64,000 nt of DNA from Thermogutta sp039793925 (GCF_039793925.1 NZ_JBAMME010000316.1:1-64000); one strand, 5' to 3'; counted from the first letter of the stretch, positions 34,955 through 44,502 are shown. Numbers and translations are program-made. The notes: generated from the sequence alone by a model not told the origin.

Positions 34955-36295
34955 TTAATGGCGCATGTCTCCAGCGAGATTGCCCTTTATGTGCCCTTCA
35001 TTCACGGGAGCCGCGCTTGCGGTGGCGGTGCCGGCGGAAGGGGCAGAATCCTGAAAATCCTCCGGATAGGGAGCGCGTGCCCGCTGGAGTGCCCTCACAT
35101 ATAGCACGATGGCCCAGCGATCTTCCGGCGGAATTTGCACTGCATAGGGAGGCATACTGTAAAGGCCTTCGCGCACCACGCCCTGGGTGATGGTTTCAAA
35201 AATCTTGCCCACCGGCTGCTCGCGGACAGCCTGACCGGTCAGACTGGCCGGGGGAACCCAGGTTGCTTCACCCCGAGCACGCGCGCGACGGGACGTCATG
35301 CCATCATACTGTCCTGCCTCACCTGTCCAGCCGTGGCATGTGGCGCAGTAAATGTCGTACCGTTCGCGGCCCCGCCGCATGACGTCCTCGTTGACCGGGA
35401 TTGGGAATTCGGTGAGATATTCGTTGCCAACTTTCCCCGTCAGAAATCCGTCGGGCGGAGGCTGCCAATGGGGGTCGAACGGCACGGTGCCTGGTACTCG
35501 CGGACGCATGGCCCGACGGTCGGCAAAGAGCGAACTGACGGCCTGTGTCTGATATTTGGGCTGAAAGTCCATGTCTTTGATGATATGAATACGGGGCTTT
35601 TCCTGCGGAGTTTCCGCGGTATGCTGTCGTGCCAAAGCAATGAACAGCGGGGGCAACAGCGCGAGAACGGCCAGAACCAGCAATCCCCGTTTGATTACCG
35701 CCGGGATGGCGTCATCGCCTTCGGGGGCGGGGCACAGTTCCACACTTTCCGCACCGAGATTCCGCAGCCATTCGGCCGTTCGCTCGGGATGAAACTGAGG
35801 GTCTTTGGCCTCGATGGAGACCAGAAAGGCATCTGTGGTCACTCGCGCAAACGAGGCTGCCGTGCTTGCCGGGTAAAGAAGTCGCGGTAGTCCGTTGAGC
35901 AGAATCGCGCCGAGAAAGGCGGTGAGGGCGGCGAAGAGCACCGTCAGTTCAAAGATGATGGGGACGTTGGCGGGCAGGCTGAAAAACGGTTTCCCGCTGA
36001 TGATCAGAGGATAGGCGACTCCGTTGGCCCACCATTGAAGGACCAGGGCACCCAGTGCCCCCGTGGCTCCCGCCCCGGCCACCAGCCAGGGGAGAATGGT
36101 GGGCCGTATCTTCATCGCCCGATCAAGACCGTGGATCGGGAATGGAGTGTGGCAATCCCAATATCGGTAGCCGGCGGCTGCAATCTGCCGTGCCGCCGTC
36201 AGCAAGTCTCCAGGCGAGGCAAATCGGGCTACGATGCCCACATACTGCGGCTGGAGCGAATTCGGCTCTGTTGAGTTGTCACTATTTTTGCTCAT
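34955..36295 (-). CDS. actDE: ActD-ActE fusion: DUF3341 membrane subunit plus monohaem cytochrome c
   Basis: The 446-residue product fuses two subunits normally encoded separately. Residues 1-190 match ActD (YVGIVARFASPGDLLTAARQ; YRYWDCHTPFPIHGLDRAM; two membrane helices). Then a third helix (GLLVLAVLALLPPLFIALA) leads into an ActE-type cytochrome c domain with CATCH (about residue 330) and a Met-containing loop (YSMPPYAVQIPPEDRW). The haem probably passes electrons from ActB/ActA toward the oxidase. The C-terminus is an Ala/Ser/Thr-rich tail. Confidence 0.9.
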   Translation of the reverse strand: MSKNSDNSTEPNSLQPQYVGIVARFASPGDLLTAARQIAAAGYRYWDCHTPFPIHGLDRAMKIRPTILPWLVAGAGATGALGALVLQWWANGVAYPLIISGKPFFSLPANVPIIFELTVLFAALTAFLGAILLNGLPRLLYPASTAASFARVTTDAFLVSIEAKDPQFHPERTAEWLRNLGAESVELCPAPEGDDAIPAVIKRGLLVLAVLALLPPLFIALARQHTAETPQEKPRIHIIKDMDFQPKYQTQAVSSLFADRRAMRPRVPGTVPFDPHWQPPPDGFLTGKVGNEYLTEFPIPVNEDVMRRGRERYDIYCATCHGWTGEAGQYDGMTSRRARARGEATWVPPASLTGQAVREQPVGKIFETITQGVVREGLYSMPPYAVQIPPEDRWAIVLYVRALQRARAPYPEDFQDSAPSAGTATASAAPVNEGHIKGNLAGDMRH

Positions 36296-36338
36296 AACTT
36301 TCTAACGCAGTGCGCTCACGTACTTTTGGTGTTCTTTT

Positions 36339-37790
36339 TTATCGCGCGTATTCCAGTTCGGAGGGCGCATGCTCTTCTGCGGCGTGGCGGTGATGGACCT
36401 GGGCCTGCGGCAACACGGTTTTCACCTCGGCCATCGCTACCATGGGTAGATACCGGCAGAAGAGCAGAAACAGGGTGAAAAATATTCCGAAACTACCAAT
36501 CAACATGAGAAAGTCAATGAGTGTCGGCTTGTAAAGGGCCCAGCTTCCTGGGAGGAAATCTCGGCTGAGTGAAGTCACGATGATGACAAAGCGTTCAAAC
36601 CACATCCCAATATTGACGAATATGGCAATAATCCACATGATCCAGGGAGTGGTTCGGCATTTTTTGAACCAGAAGAGTTGAGGGATCGCTACATTGCAGA
36701 TGACCATCGTCCAGTATGCCCAGGCATAGGGCCCTAGCGCGCGATTGATAAATGTGAACAGTTCATATTTATTCCCGCTGTACCATGCCATAAAGACCTC
36801 AATCAGATACGCATAGCCAACCATAAAACTGGTCGCAAGAATAAATTTATTCATGTTATCCAAATGGCGAAGTGTGACGAGATCTTTGAGGCCGAAAAAC
36901 TCTCGTGCGGGGACCATGAGAGTGACCACCATGGCGAATCCGCTAAAAATCGCCCCGGCCACAAAATATGGTGGAAAGATAGTTGTATGCCATCCGGGGA
37001 TTAACGAGACGGCAAAGTCGAAACTCACGACCGAATGGACGCTCAAAACAAGCGGCGTGGCCAGGGCTGCTAAAAACAGATAGGCCTTTTCGAAACGGTG
37101 CCAGTGTCGTGCCGAGCCTGACCATCCCAGAGAAAAAAGCCCATACAGTAGTCGCGGCAGCGGGCGAGTTGCTCGATCGCGGAGCGTGGCCAGATCGGGA
37201 ATCATTCCTAAGTACCAGAACAGTACGGACACGGTCATGTAGGTGCCCACGGCAAAAACGTCCCATAAGAGGGGGCTTCTAAAATTGGGCCACATGCCCA
37301 TCGGGTTGGGGTACGGCAACAACCAGTACACGTACCACACCCGGCCCACGTGAATGGCTGGAAAAATGCCGGCGCATACCACGGCAAACACGGTCATTGC
37401 TTCCGCGAACCGGTTGATACTCGTCCGCCAGTGTTGACGGAAAAGGAACAAGATGGCCGAAATGAGCGTTCCCGCGTGCCCAATTCCCACCCAGAACACA
37501 AAATTGACGATGGGAAATCCCCAAAATACCGGACTGTTGTTTCCCCAGATTCCAATGCCGGTTACGAAAAGGTACCCCGTCAGGACGACGAACATCGTGG
37601 CCAGTGAGGCAGCCACGGCAAAACTGAGTTTCCAGGCAAGCGTGGTTCCGGGACGTTCCGGAATCCGCGCGACCGTTTCCGTCACCGTCGCGAAATCGTG
37701 CTGGCCTAACACCAGCGGTGGTCGCGACGTCGGATCGCTCATCGTGTTGTCCACTTCCGGTTGTCTGGAAATCGTTGACGCCGAGCCCAT
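36339..37790 (-). CDS. actC: Alternative complex III membrane subunit ActC (NrfD-like)
   Basis: A 483-residue NrfD-family protein with about ten membrane segments. Typical stretches are FWVGIGHAGTLISAILFLFRQHWR, IHVGRVWYVYWLLPYPN, DVFAVGTYMTVSVLFWYLGMIPD and FEKAYLFLAALATPLVLSVHSVVSFDFA, the last near the quinone site in this family. It would oxidise menaquinol and pass electrons to the ActB iron-sulfur domain. The start ATG 37790 is followed by an in-frame ATG at 37742; the choice is not certain. It sits 52 bases after actB. Confidence 0.93.
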   Translation of the reverse strand: MGSASTISRQPEVDNTMSDPTSRPPLVLGQHDFATVTETVARIPERPGTTLAWKLSFAVAASLATMFVVLTGYLFVTGIGIWGNNSPVFWGFPIVNFVFWVGIGHAGTLISAILFLFRQHWRTSINRFAEAMTVFAVVCAGIFPAIHVGRVWYVYWLLPYPNPMGMWPNFRSPLLWDVFAVGTYMTVSVLFWYLGMIPDLATLRDRATRPLPRLLYGLFSLGWSGSARHWHRFEKAYLFLAALATPLVLSVHSVVSFDFAVSLIPGWHTTIFPPYFVAGAIFSGFAMVVTLMVPAREFFGLKDLVTLRHLDNMNKFILATSFMVGYAYLIEVFMAWYSGNKYELFTFINRALGPYAWAYWTMVICNVAIPQLFWFKKCRTTPWIMWIIAIFVNIGMWFERFVIIVTSLSRDFLPGSWALYKPTLIDFLMLIGSFGIFFTLFLLFCRYLPMVAMAEVKTVLPQAQVHHRHAAEEHAPSELEYAR

Positions 37791-37842
37791 GGAAGGTTCT
37801 CTTCTCCCCTGGTTGTTCTATATCGCGTGCTAATAAACTTGG

Positions 37843-40800
37843 CTAAGCACCGTGTTCATGGGTGGCCGCGGGTTCCCTATACTCGATCGCCTGCAATGCC
37901 GGATGCGGGTTGCGGACCCGCGCAAGATACTTTGTGCGGGGCTTCACATTCAGTTCTGCCAGCATCCCGTAAGCCCGATTGGACTGATGAAGCTGAGCGA
38001 CCGCGCTACTGGGGTCCGCCAGGTCGCCGAACACGATCGCCTGGGCCGGACACACCTGCTGGCAGGCAGTCTGGATTTCCCCATCGATGAGCGGGCGACG
38101 CTGGTTTTTGGCCTCGATTTTGGCATTCTGAATCCGCTGCACACAGTATGTACACTTTTCCATCACCCCCCGGGAACGGATCGTCACCTCGGGGTTGTAC
38201 ACCATTTTCTGAACTTCATTCCGCGGATTATCCAAATCTTTGTGATAATAGAAGTAATTGAACCGGCGAACTTTATAGGGGCAGTTGTTCGCGCAGTAAC
38301 GCGTGCCAATACACCGGTTATAGACCATGTCGTTGAGTCCTTCGTGGCTGTGAACGGTGGCCGCCACGGGACAAACTTGCTCGCACGGAGCCATCTCGCA
38401 CTGCTGGCACATGACAGGCTGATGCACAGTGCGAGGATTCTCAGGCGTCCCGGTGAAGTAGCGATCGATCCGGATCCAGTGCATTTCGCGACTTCGCATC
38501 ACCTGGGCCGGACCTACTACGGGGATATTATTCTCGGCCTGGCAGGCCACGACGCATGCCCCACAACCGATGCACTTGGAAAGATCTACCGCCATCCCCC
38601 AGCGATGGCCGTCGTACGTATGTTCGGGCCAGAGCGACTCGAGTGGGGGATGATGAACCACCTCCTCCGCGGAATAAGGTTCATGGGGATCGGTCAGTCG
38701 TTCTAACGTGACTTCTCTGACCAGTTCGCCTAACCGCTCCACGCGCCCCTGAAGTCCCACACGGTCAATAAGGTGATGGTCCTGAACGCTGGCCAGCGGT
38801 TGATTGCGGGGAAGTTTCGTCACTTTGACGCCGGAGAAAACAAACTGGGAGGCGTCCGATCGCAAAGCGTACGTGTTGACGCCCACTGGCGGGATGTTCT
38901 CCCGCACGAGCCCCCCGACATGTCCTGCGGCACTCCGCCCGTAGCCTAGCGAAACGACCACTGTCCGGGGCGGGATTCCGGGCACCACGACCACCGGCAA
39001 GTCGAGCGTTGCACTACTCACCTCCAGCCGAATGACGGAACCGTCCTTGCAATCCAGGCCACGTGCGGTTTCCACCCCGATGACAGCGGCGTTACCCCAA
39101 GTGAGGCGGGTCACAGGGTCGGGCCACTCCTGAAGCCACGCGTTGTTCGCGAATCGGCCATCGTAGACCGAGTAGTCAGCGGTGAGCAGAACGGATACCG
39201 AATTTCCGGTGGATTTTTCTCCCGCCACAAAACGTTCCACGGCATCCCCGGGAATTTCCCTTTTTGCCGTGTTAGCGAGCTCGGTGAGGGAATTAAGCTG
39301 ACGATTTTCCTCTCGAAACAAGCCCTGGGCGAGACATCTTTCCCAGTCCGCGGCTTGGGAGTGCGGGTACCGCGCTTGGAACGTTTCATAAACCCAATCC
39401 TGGGCGTTCTTATTTGCATCTAGAAAGAGGCTGAGCAACTCGATGACGCTTTTGCCGCCCCAAAGTGGGGCGATCATGGGTTGCACCACCGTATACGTGC
39501 CGTCCCAGGTTTCGGCGTCGCCCCAGGCTTCCAAAAAATGAGCCATGGGAATATGCCAGCGGCAGGACAGGGCCGTCTCATCGGCATAAAGGCCAAGGTG
39601 AGCAGAAAACGGTATTCTCTCGATGAGTTGGTTCAGCTTCATCGCCAATGGAGCGCTGTAGACCGGGTTCGTGTCAGCAAACAGAATGTTCTGCACGCTG
39701 CCTGATACCAGAAGCTCGTGAAGTGCGTGGAGGCTTTCTGCTGTGCGCGCAGTCATCGGATCGGATACAGGCAGGTACACGACCGGTCCACCCAGACTCT
39801 CCAGTCTCTTGTTGATTCGTGCGACGGCTGCGTGGACTTCCGGGCCCAGCCAGTTGCCCGCCGCCACCACGGAGCGACCTCGGTATTGCCACAGATCTTC
39901 TGCGACGGCCTTCAGAAATACCGCACGATACCGCGCCTCCGGCGACTGATCGGGGCTGGAGCCGATATCCGGGAGCGATTCGCCCGCGGCAAGGGTTGCG
40001 AGGCAGTTTTCCAGGGCATCGACGAACGCCGAGATTTCGCCAGGTGAAAGCGGCAGCCGATGATCCGCCGAGGAACCGGAGAGAGTCCAGCGAGTCTCGA
40101 CTGCGTAAAGCCGCGACATGCGGTCGGGGTTTCCGTCGCGTGTGGCCGCGAAATCTCGGGCAGCACGAACATGTCCCGTCGACTCAAAAAACAGGTCGGC
40201 ATCCAGCGCAAGGATGACTTTGGCCTGATTCAGCCGATAGACAGGGCGGGCCTCCACCCCGAAGGCTTCCCGCGTGCCCCTTCGCACAAAATCGTCATGC
40301 AGAGGCTCGTAGGTGAACCATTGGGCCTTCGGCCAGCGCTGTTCGAGAAGTTTCCGCAAACGCCGCACGGTGGGGGAGGATGTTGCTCCGGTAACAAACA
40401 CCCAGCCTTCGCCGCTTGATGTAGCGGCAACTCGCTCGCGCAGGGCCGCTGTGAAGTCTTCCCAGGAACGCACGACCCATTGACCGTCGGATCGGGCGAT
40501 GACGTCGCGACTTCGATCGGGGTCGTAAAGTTGCAGGACGGCAGCCTGAGCAAAGGCATCGGTACCACCCAGGCTGCTGGGATGGACTGGGTTGCCCTCC
40601 AGCTTGATCGGCCGTCCGTCCACGCATGTGGCCACCAGCCCCGTCACTTCACCAGAGAGATCCATGGCGGTGGCAAAGCGTTCGGGCTTGCCGGGGATTC
40701 GGCCAGTCGGGCGATGCACGAAGGGGACAATTTCCGTTTTCTCCCAGCGGCACCCCGCAAAACCGGCGAGGGTAAACGACGCGGCCATCAGTTGCAGCCA

Positions 40801-40947
40801 GCGCCGTCGGGAGAGTCCCTCGAGATCGACACCGTGAGGAAATTCTTTGGCAATCCACTCCCGGAATTCCGGAGTGTTTGCCAGTTCGTCCAGTGTCCGC
40901 CAATACCGGGGATTATAATCGGCAATCGGCTCACCTTGGCGACTCAT
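37843..40947 (-). CDS. actB: Alternative complex III iron-sulfur subunit ActB
   Basis: The 1034-residue subunit joins a molybdopterin-oxidoreductase-like domain (thought to lack cofactor in this family) to a four-cluster ferredoxin domain. A Tat signal SRRRWLQL with a hydrophobic stretch follows about 45 residues of leader, as usual for ActB. Cluster motifs near the C-terminus are CIGCGACVVAC, CQQCEMAPCEQVCP, CIGTRYCANNCP and CTYCVQRI..CQQVCP. It carries electrons from ActC/ActF to the haem subunits. ATG 40947 overlaps the actA stop as ATGA, so translation is coupled, and this decides the start against upstream in-frame options at 40956 and 40965. Confidence 0.95.
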   Translation of the reverse strand: MSRQGEPIADYNPRYWRTLDELANTPEFREWIAKEFPHGVDLEGLSRRRWLQLMAASFTLAGFAGCRWEKTEIVPFVHRPTGRIPGKPERFATAMDLSGEVTGLVATCVDGRPIKLEGNPVHPSSLGGTDAFAQAAVLQLYDPDRSRDVIARSDGQWVVRSWEDFTAALRERVAATSSGEGWVFVTGATSSPTVRRLRKLLEQRWPKAQWFTYEPLHDDFVRRGTREAFGVEARPVYRLNQAKVILALDADLFFESTGHVRAARDFAATRDGNPDRMSRLYAVETRWTLSGSSADHRLPLSPGEISAFVDALENCLATLAAGESLPDIGSSPDQSPEARYRAVFLKAVAEDLWQYRGRSVVAAGNWLGPEVHAAVARINKRLESLGGPVVYLPVSDPMTARTAESLHALHELLVSGSVQNILFADTNPVYSAPLAMKLNQLIERIPFSAHLGLYADETALSCRWHIPMAHFLEAWGDAETWDGTYTVVQPMIAPLWGGKSVIELLSLFLDANKNAQDWVYETFQARYPHSQAADWERCLAQGLFREENRQLNSLTELANTAKREIPGDAVERFVAGEKSTGNSVSVLLTADYSVYDGRFANNAWLQEWPDPVTRLTWGNAAVIGVETARGLDCKDGSVIRLEVSSATLDLPVVVVPGIPPRTVVVSLGYGRSAAGHVGGLVRENIPPVGVNTYALRSDASQFVFSGVKVTKLPRNQPLASVQDHHLIDRVGLQGRVERLGELVREVTLERLTDPHEPYSAEEVVHHPPLESLWPEHTYDGHRWGMAVDLSKCIGCGACVVACQAENNIPVVGPAQVMRSREMHWIRIDRYFTGTPENPRTVHQPVMCQQCEMAPCEQVCPVAATVHSHEGLNDMVYNRCIGTRYCANNCPYKVRRFNYFYYHKDLDNPRNEVQKMVYNPEVTIRSRGVMEKCTYCVQRIQNAKIEAKNQRRPLIDGEIQTACQQVCPAQAIVFGDLADPSSAVAQLHQSNRAYGMLAELNVKPRTKYLARVRNPHPALQAIEYREPAATHEHGA

Positions 40948-41600
40948 CGATGACATGTGGAACAACTCGTTGAAGGTTGAATGTTATTCTTCCGTCGCAA
41001 TTCTTCGCCTATTCGTTGTTGCTCCTCCGGAGATCCCGCCTGCCAGGCGAGATTGGTGATTTGATCCTGGGGACGAAGGTGCTGTTCGGGATTGCGGTGG
41101 CATTCCAAGCACCACCCCATTCGCAGGGTTTTGGCCTGGTAAACCCGGTCCATACGGTCCACGCGATCATGGCATTCCACACAACTGACGCCGCGGTTCA
41201 CGTGAGCACTGTGATCGAAATAGACAAAATCGGGTAGATCGTGGACGCGCACCCAGGGAATCGGCTGGCCAGTTGCATAGCTTTCTCGCACCAGTGCCAG
41301 TTTGGGACTGTTCGCGGCGATCCGATCATGACAATTCATGCAGATTTCTGTAGACGGGATCGCGGCATGAGCTGCTTTCTCCACCGTGGTGTGGCAGTAG
41401 CGACAGTCCAACCCGAGTTCGCCGGCATGCAGAGCGTGGGAGAAGGGCACGGGTTGCGCGGGGGAGTAGCCAATGTCGATCGTTTGCGGATCGGCAGCAA
41501 ACCACGCGACACCCAAGAGATAAAGCGGGAGAAACAGAAGGAGCGCACCAAAGATGGGGCGGGCACGATCGAACCACAATGGTAAGTAGGGCTTGAACAT
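40944..41600 (-). CDS. actA: Alternative complex III pentahaem cytochrome c ActA
   Basis: The 218-residue protein has one N-terminal membrane anchor (IFGALLLFLPLYLLGVAWF) and five C-x2-C-H haem sites: CRYCH, CMNCH, CVECH, CLECH and CSTCH, the last at the very end. HALHAGELGLDCRYCH and FVYFDHSAHV are typical of this family. As first gene of the operon it would accept electrons from ActB on the outer face. ATG 41600 (MFKPYLPLWF) is the family-like start; in-frame upstream codons would add about 56 residues with no membrane signal. Confidence 0.93.
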   Translation of the reverse strand: MFKPYLPLWFDRARPIFGALLLFLPLYLLGVAWFAADPQTIDIGYSPAQPVPFSHALHAGELGLDCRYCHTTVEKAAHAAIPSTEICMNCHDRIAANSPKLALVRESYATGQPIPWVRVHDLPDFVYFDHSAHVNRGVSCVECHDRVDRMDRVYQAKTLRMGWCLECHRNPEQHLRPQDQITNLAWQAGSPEEQQRIGEELRRKNNIQPSTSCSTCHR

Positions 41601-41826
41601 ACCGGGTTGTTGAACCACTGCTGAAATTGATCGCAATGTCACCATCGGGACGGGGACTTGCCCGAACCCAGCGACGCCCGTTGGTCCGGACAATCGGCGG
41701 CACTCAAGACCTCCCAAACTTAGGGAGAGCCTAACCGGACGCAACCCCTTCCGGCAGCAACCTGCCATGGGGCCTGCCAGTGGGAGAGAACCCCTCCCGA
41801 TGTGTGCAGTTTCTTACTGGCACAAA

Positions 41827-41855
41827 TTGGTTAATTGCATCAATAGGATTATAAA
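41827..41855 (+). promoter_or_regulatory. Sigma70-like promoter, plus strand
   Basis: TTGGTT (41827-41832), 17-base spacer, TATAAA (41850-41855). On the opposite strand the same bases give TATAAT, so the site may be bidirectional. It would serve the small frame at 41971 on the plus side or the Act-Cta operon on the minus side. Confidence 0.4.
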
Positions 41856-41970
41856 CGGATTCGCTTCGAGGGCGATGAGGGAGGTCGCGATTGCCATCAC
41901 TTTGCGTTTTGGTGGCCGGCTTCGGTCGAGGATTGGAGGCGAATCCCGAACAATAGTGCCATGATAAGTC

Positions 41971-42231
41971 ATGTTAATGAAGCGTCAAGTCAGAAAAATA
42001 GTATCTTTAATGCTTGTACGAGGTCTTGGTTCTCTTCTGGACAGTTTGGAAAGTGACAATGCGGAGGGTGTCCGGGCAGCAAACCGTCTGTTGAGCGAGC
42101 TGGGCGGCAAAGCTGTTTGCGTTATGAACAACAACAACAAGGTGGCGCGGCAAATGTGCCCCTCCGGTTCAACAGAACAATACGCTGGTGAGGGCCGCTT
42201 TGGGGCTTTAGTGAGCCGGTGGGATCAATGA
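41971..42231 (+). CDS. Possible small protein of unknown function
   Basis: An 86-residue open frame starting at ATG 41971 (a second ATG is at 41977). The N-terminal half is helical and charged (VRGLGSLLDSLESDNAEGVR), while the C-terminal half (NNNNKVARQMC..) is less protein-like. A promoter-like pair lies about 115 bases upstream and two hairpins lie downstream, but there is no good ribosome binding site. It may be a real small gene or chance. Confidence 0.25.
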   Translation: MLMKRQVRKIVSLMLVRGLGSLLDSLESDNAEGVRAANRLLSELGGKAVCVMNNNNKVARQMCPSGSTEQYAGEGRFGALVSRWDQ

Positions 42232-42279
42232 GATTACCCTTCCCCCCTAAGGGATGGCATGCGATAGCGCGAATCCCGC

Positions 42280-42343
42280 GGCCGGACGCAGTGAAAGGCG
42301 TCCGGCCGACAGAGAAATTGGAAGGTCGGGTTCCACCCCGACC
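42280..42343. repeat. Two tandem GC-rich hairpins
   Basis: Hairpin 1 at 42280-42307 has a perfect 10-bp stem GGCCGGACGC / GCGTCCGGCC and an 8-nt loop. Hairpin 2 at 42324-42343 has a perfect 7-bp stem GGTCGGG / CCCGACC and a 6-nt loop. They sit just downstream (3' side) of the aldo/keto reductase stop at 42376. There is no T-run, so simple intrinsic termination is not obvious; RNA end protection or a dispersed palindromic repeat are alternatives. Confidence 0.6.
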
Positions 42344-42375
42344 CATTACCCCACCTCCAATTCCGATCGTGGGTC

Positions 42376-43257
42376 TCAGGCGTGAACTCCCTGCTGGAGT
42401 GCCTGTTCAATCAGAGCCAGCGTTTCATCGATCTGCTCGACGCTCGTGAAACCGATGGTGAAGCAGTCCACGCATCCTAAGCCCAAGACGTACTTGAGGG
42501 ATTGCAATCGTTCATCCCGGGAGTTGAGGCCCGTTTCTCCATAGATCTTCATCCCGATGATACCCCGACCGGCGTCATGCATCTTTTTGAGGACGGCCGC
42601 TACGTCCTCCGGCTTGCCGTCCATTTTCATGCCGAAGGGGTTGATCCGGGCGAGCTGAATGTCCACCCAGTCGACATCCACAGAGGCAACGAGTGGTTCC
42701 CAGCCATGACAGGAAACACCCACCGCTTTGACCCGCCCTTTCTGCTTTTCTTCATAGAGCGCATCCATGACGGGGCGCATGTCGGTTGGCCACGTAGCGG
42801 TGGTCATGCAATGCATCAGGACGGAGTCGATGTAGTCCACGCGTAGTTCGCGGCGGAACCGCTCGATATCGGCATGCAGGACCTCGGCACTTCTCGCGCG
42901 GGTTTTGGTTTGGATGAAATACTTTTCTCGCGGCACTTTTTGGAGTGCCAAACGAACAAAGACGTGCGTGCTATAGTTGTCGGCTGTATCGATGTAGTGA
43001 ATGCCGCGGTCGAGGGCGTGGCGAACCATTTTGGTGAAGTTTTCGCTGCCCATGGCCAGTTGCTGGCTTCCGCCCACGGTACCTGTGCCGATGCCCAGCA
43101 CGGAAGTCTTGAGACCAGTTCGGCCCAGCGTGATGCGATCCACCCCGCTTTTAATGTCGGGCATATGTGGGTGGCCGAACGTCCAGCGACCCGCCAAAGC
43201 AGCGCCGCCCGCTGCCGCCATCCCTGCCAAAAACGCTCGTCGTGAAACGTTCATCAT
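42376..43257 (-). CDS. Exported aldo/keto reductase
   Basis: The 293-residue protein begins MMNVSRRAFLAGMAAAGGAAL, a Tat signal with the twin-Arg S-R-R-A-F-L-A-G pattern. The AKR barrel follows: ITLGRTGLKTSVLGIGTG, tetrad residues Asp and Tyr in DTADNYSTH, Lys in IQTKTR, and His in LMHCM. NAD(P)H-dependent reduction of a carbonyl or sugar substrate is expected; the substrate is unknown. GAGGAGG eight bases before ATG 43257 rules out the much longer upstream frame. Tat export implies the folded cofactor-bound enzyme acts outside the cytoplasm. Confidence 0.87.
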   Translation of the reverse strand: MMNVSRRAFLAGMAAAGGAALAGRWTFGHPHMPDIKSGVDRITLGRTGLKTSVLGIGTGTVGGSQQLAMGSENFTKMVRHALDRGIHYIDTADNYSTHVFVRLALQKVPREKYFIQTKTRARSAEVLHADIERFRRELRVDYIDSVLMHCMTTATWPTDMRPVMDALYEEKQKGRVKAVGVSCHGWEPLVASVDVDWVDIQLARINPFGMKMDGKPEDVAAVLKKMHDAGRGIIGMKIYGETGLNSRDERLQSLKYVLGLGCVDCFTIGFTSVEQIDETLALIEQALQQGVHA

Positions 43258-43555
43258 GGTCCGGACCTCCTCGCTTGTGTACGTCAGGGAAAAGTCCTGC
43301 GTTAGATCTGTGTGAATCATTTTCTCAGCACTGGTTTCACTCGCCCCCGGGATTGGGGACGCGTTCCATTGTACCGAAGGTGCTCCCGGAATCCAGCGAC
43401 AAGATTTTCGTATTGTGACTCCATCAATTAATGTCCACTGCGTGTGTGATATTTGAAAAATCGTCAAAGTTTGACATCAAAAGTGCCGATAAGCGCGGCG
43501 GCACCGTACTGGTACGAACAGGTTTGATGCAGGAGCGAGAAGAGATTCGGCTCAT

Positions 43556-44317
43556 ATGGTCAATACCTCTTTAACCTGGCGGCAAATTGCGAAAGATCTG
43601 ATCCGAAGTTTCGGACTCGAAGTACGTCGCGTACCGCGTTTTTCGGACCGCGACCTGCCGGTGGAAAACGTCCAGCCCTACGCCGATTACGCACCCTGGT
43701 TACGTGACGGAACATTCCTAAAGCTTTACGAAAAAATTCGCGATCACACGCTTGTAGACCGGTACCGATGCTGGGAGCTGTGGACGCTCCTCAACGAAGT
43801 CCGTTCAGTTCCGGGGATTCTCGTAGAGGTGGGAGTCTGGAGGGGTGGGACGGGTGTCCTCCTGGCCTGTCGTGCCCGGCAATTGGGAATTGATTCCCCG
43901 ATCTTTCTGTGCGACACGTTCAACGGTGTCGTCAAAGCCTCGCAAAGGGACGCGTTCTATAGAGGGGGCGAACATGCCGACGCCTCGCCCGAAATCGTTG
44001 AGCGTCTTGCCGAGACATTAGGGATTGCCCGCATCGAGATTCTCCGGGGGATTTTCCCGGATGAAACCGGTCCTCTGCTTCCGCTTGGTCCCATTCGGTT
44101 CTGTCACATCGATGTGGACACTCACGACTCGGCAGCGGATAGTTTTCGATGGATCTGGCCGAGGCTGTCGGCCGGCGGGATTGTCGTCTTCGACGATTAT
44201 GGGTTCAGCCAGTGTGCGGGAGTAGCCTCCTTTGTGGATAGCTTGCGAGGACAACCGGGGCAAGTGGTTGTGCACAATCTGAACGGCCATGCGGTAGTCG
44301 TTAAGACTGGGGCCTGA
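43556..44317 (+). CDS. TylF/MycF-family O-methyltransferase-like protein
   Basis: The 253-residue product has the TylF-type class I methyltransferase core: CWELWTLLNEVRSVPGILVEVGVWRGGTGVLLA (SAM-binding GVWRGG), IFLCDTFNGVV (acidic loop), IRFCHIDVDTHDSAADSF with metal-type Asp residues, and GGIVVFDDYGFSQCAGV. The family methylates sugar hydroxyls in macrolides and polysaccharides. Here the neighbours give no pathway; surface-glycan modification is a guess. The ATG at 43556 lacks a well-placed ribosome binding site (AGGAG is about 20 bases away). Confidence 0.8.
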   Translation: MVNTSLTWRQIAKDLIRSFGLEVRRVPRFSDRDLPVENVQPYADYAPWLRDGTFLKLYEKIRDHTLVDRYRCWELWTLLNEVRSVPGILVEVGVWRGGTGVLLACRARQLGIDSPIFLCDTFNGVVKASQRDAFYRGGEHADASPEIVERLAETLGIARIEILRGIFPDETGPLLPLGPIRFCHIDVDTHDSAADSFRWIWPRLSAGGIVVFDDYGFSQCAGVASFVDSLRGQPGQVVVHNLNGHAVVVKTGA

Positions 44318-44390
44318 GAGCGTCCATCCACTGCAGGACGGTTGCCACGGCTGCCCTCCTTTTGCGGGACACGCTACGAAGGAGCATCAA

Positions 44391-44424
44391 CGAAAAAGCA
44401 GAAGCAACCGCTGGGTTGCTCCTG
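44391..44424 (-). terminator. Rho-independent terminator of rpmI-rplT
   Basis: On the minus strand an 11-bp stem with one G-U pair (CAGGAGCAACC / GGTTGCTTCTG, loop CAGC; 44399-44424) is followed by CTTTTTC (44391-44398). It lies 79 bases after the rplT stop. Confidence 0.85.
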
Positions 44425-44502
44425 CCCTATGACGTCTCCGCGAAATTCTGCATTTGGACGGCGCCGCCCTCGGTGTTGGGGCCACCCCACGGGCCATGCT
44501 GG

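Larger units (their letters stand above)
41601..42375. other. Intergenic region upstream of the Act-Cta operon
   Basis: A 775-base region that should contain the operon promoter. On the minus strand a TATAAT box occurs at 41853-41848 without a good -35. A plus-strand promoter-like pair overlaps it, and two tandem hairpins lie at 42280-42343. The only candidate gene inside is a small plus-strand open frame (41971-42231). Confidence 0.5.
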
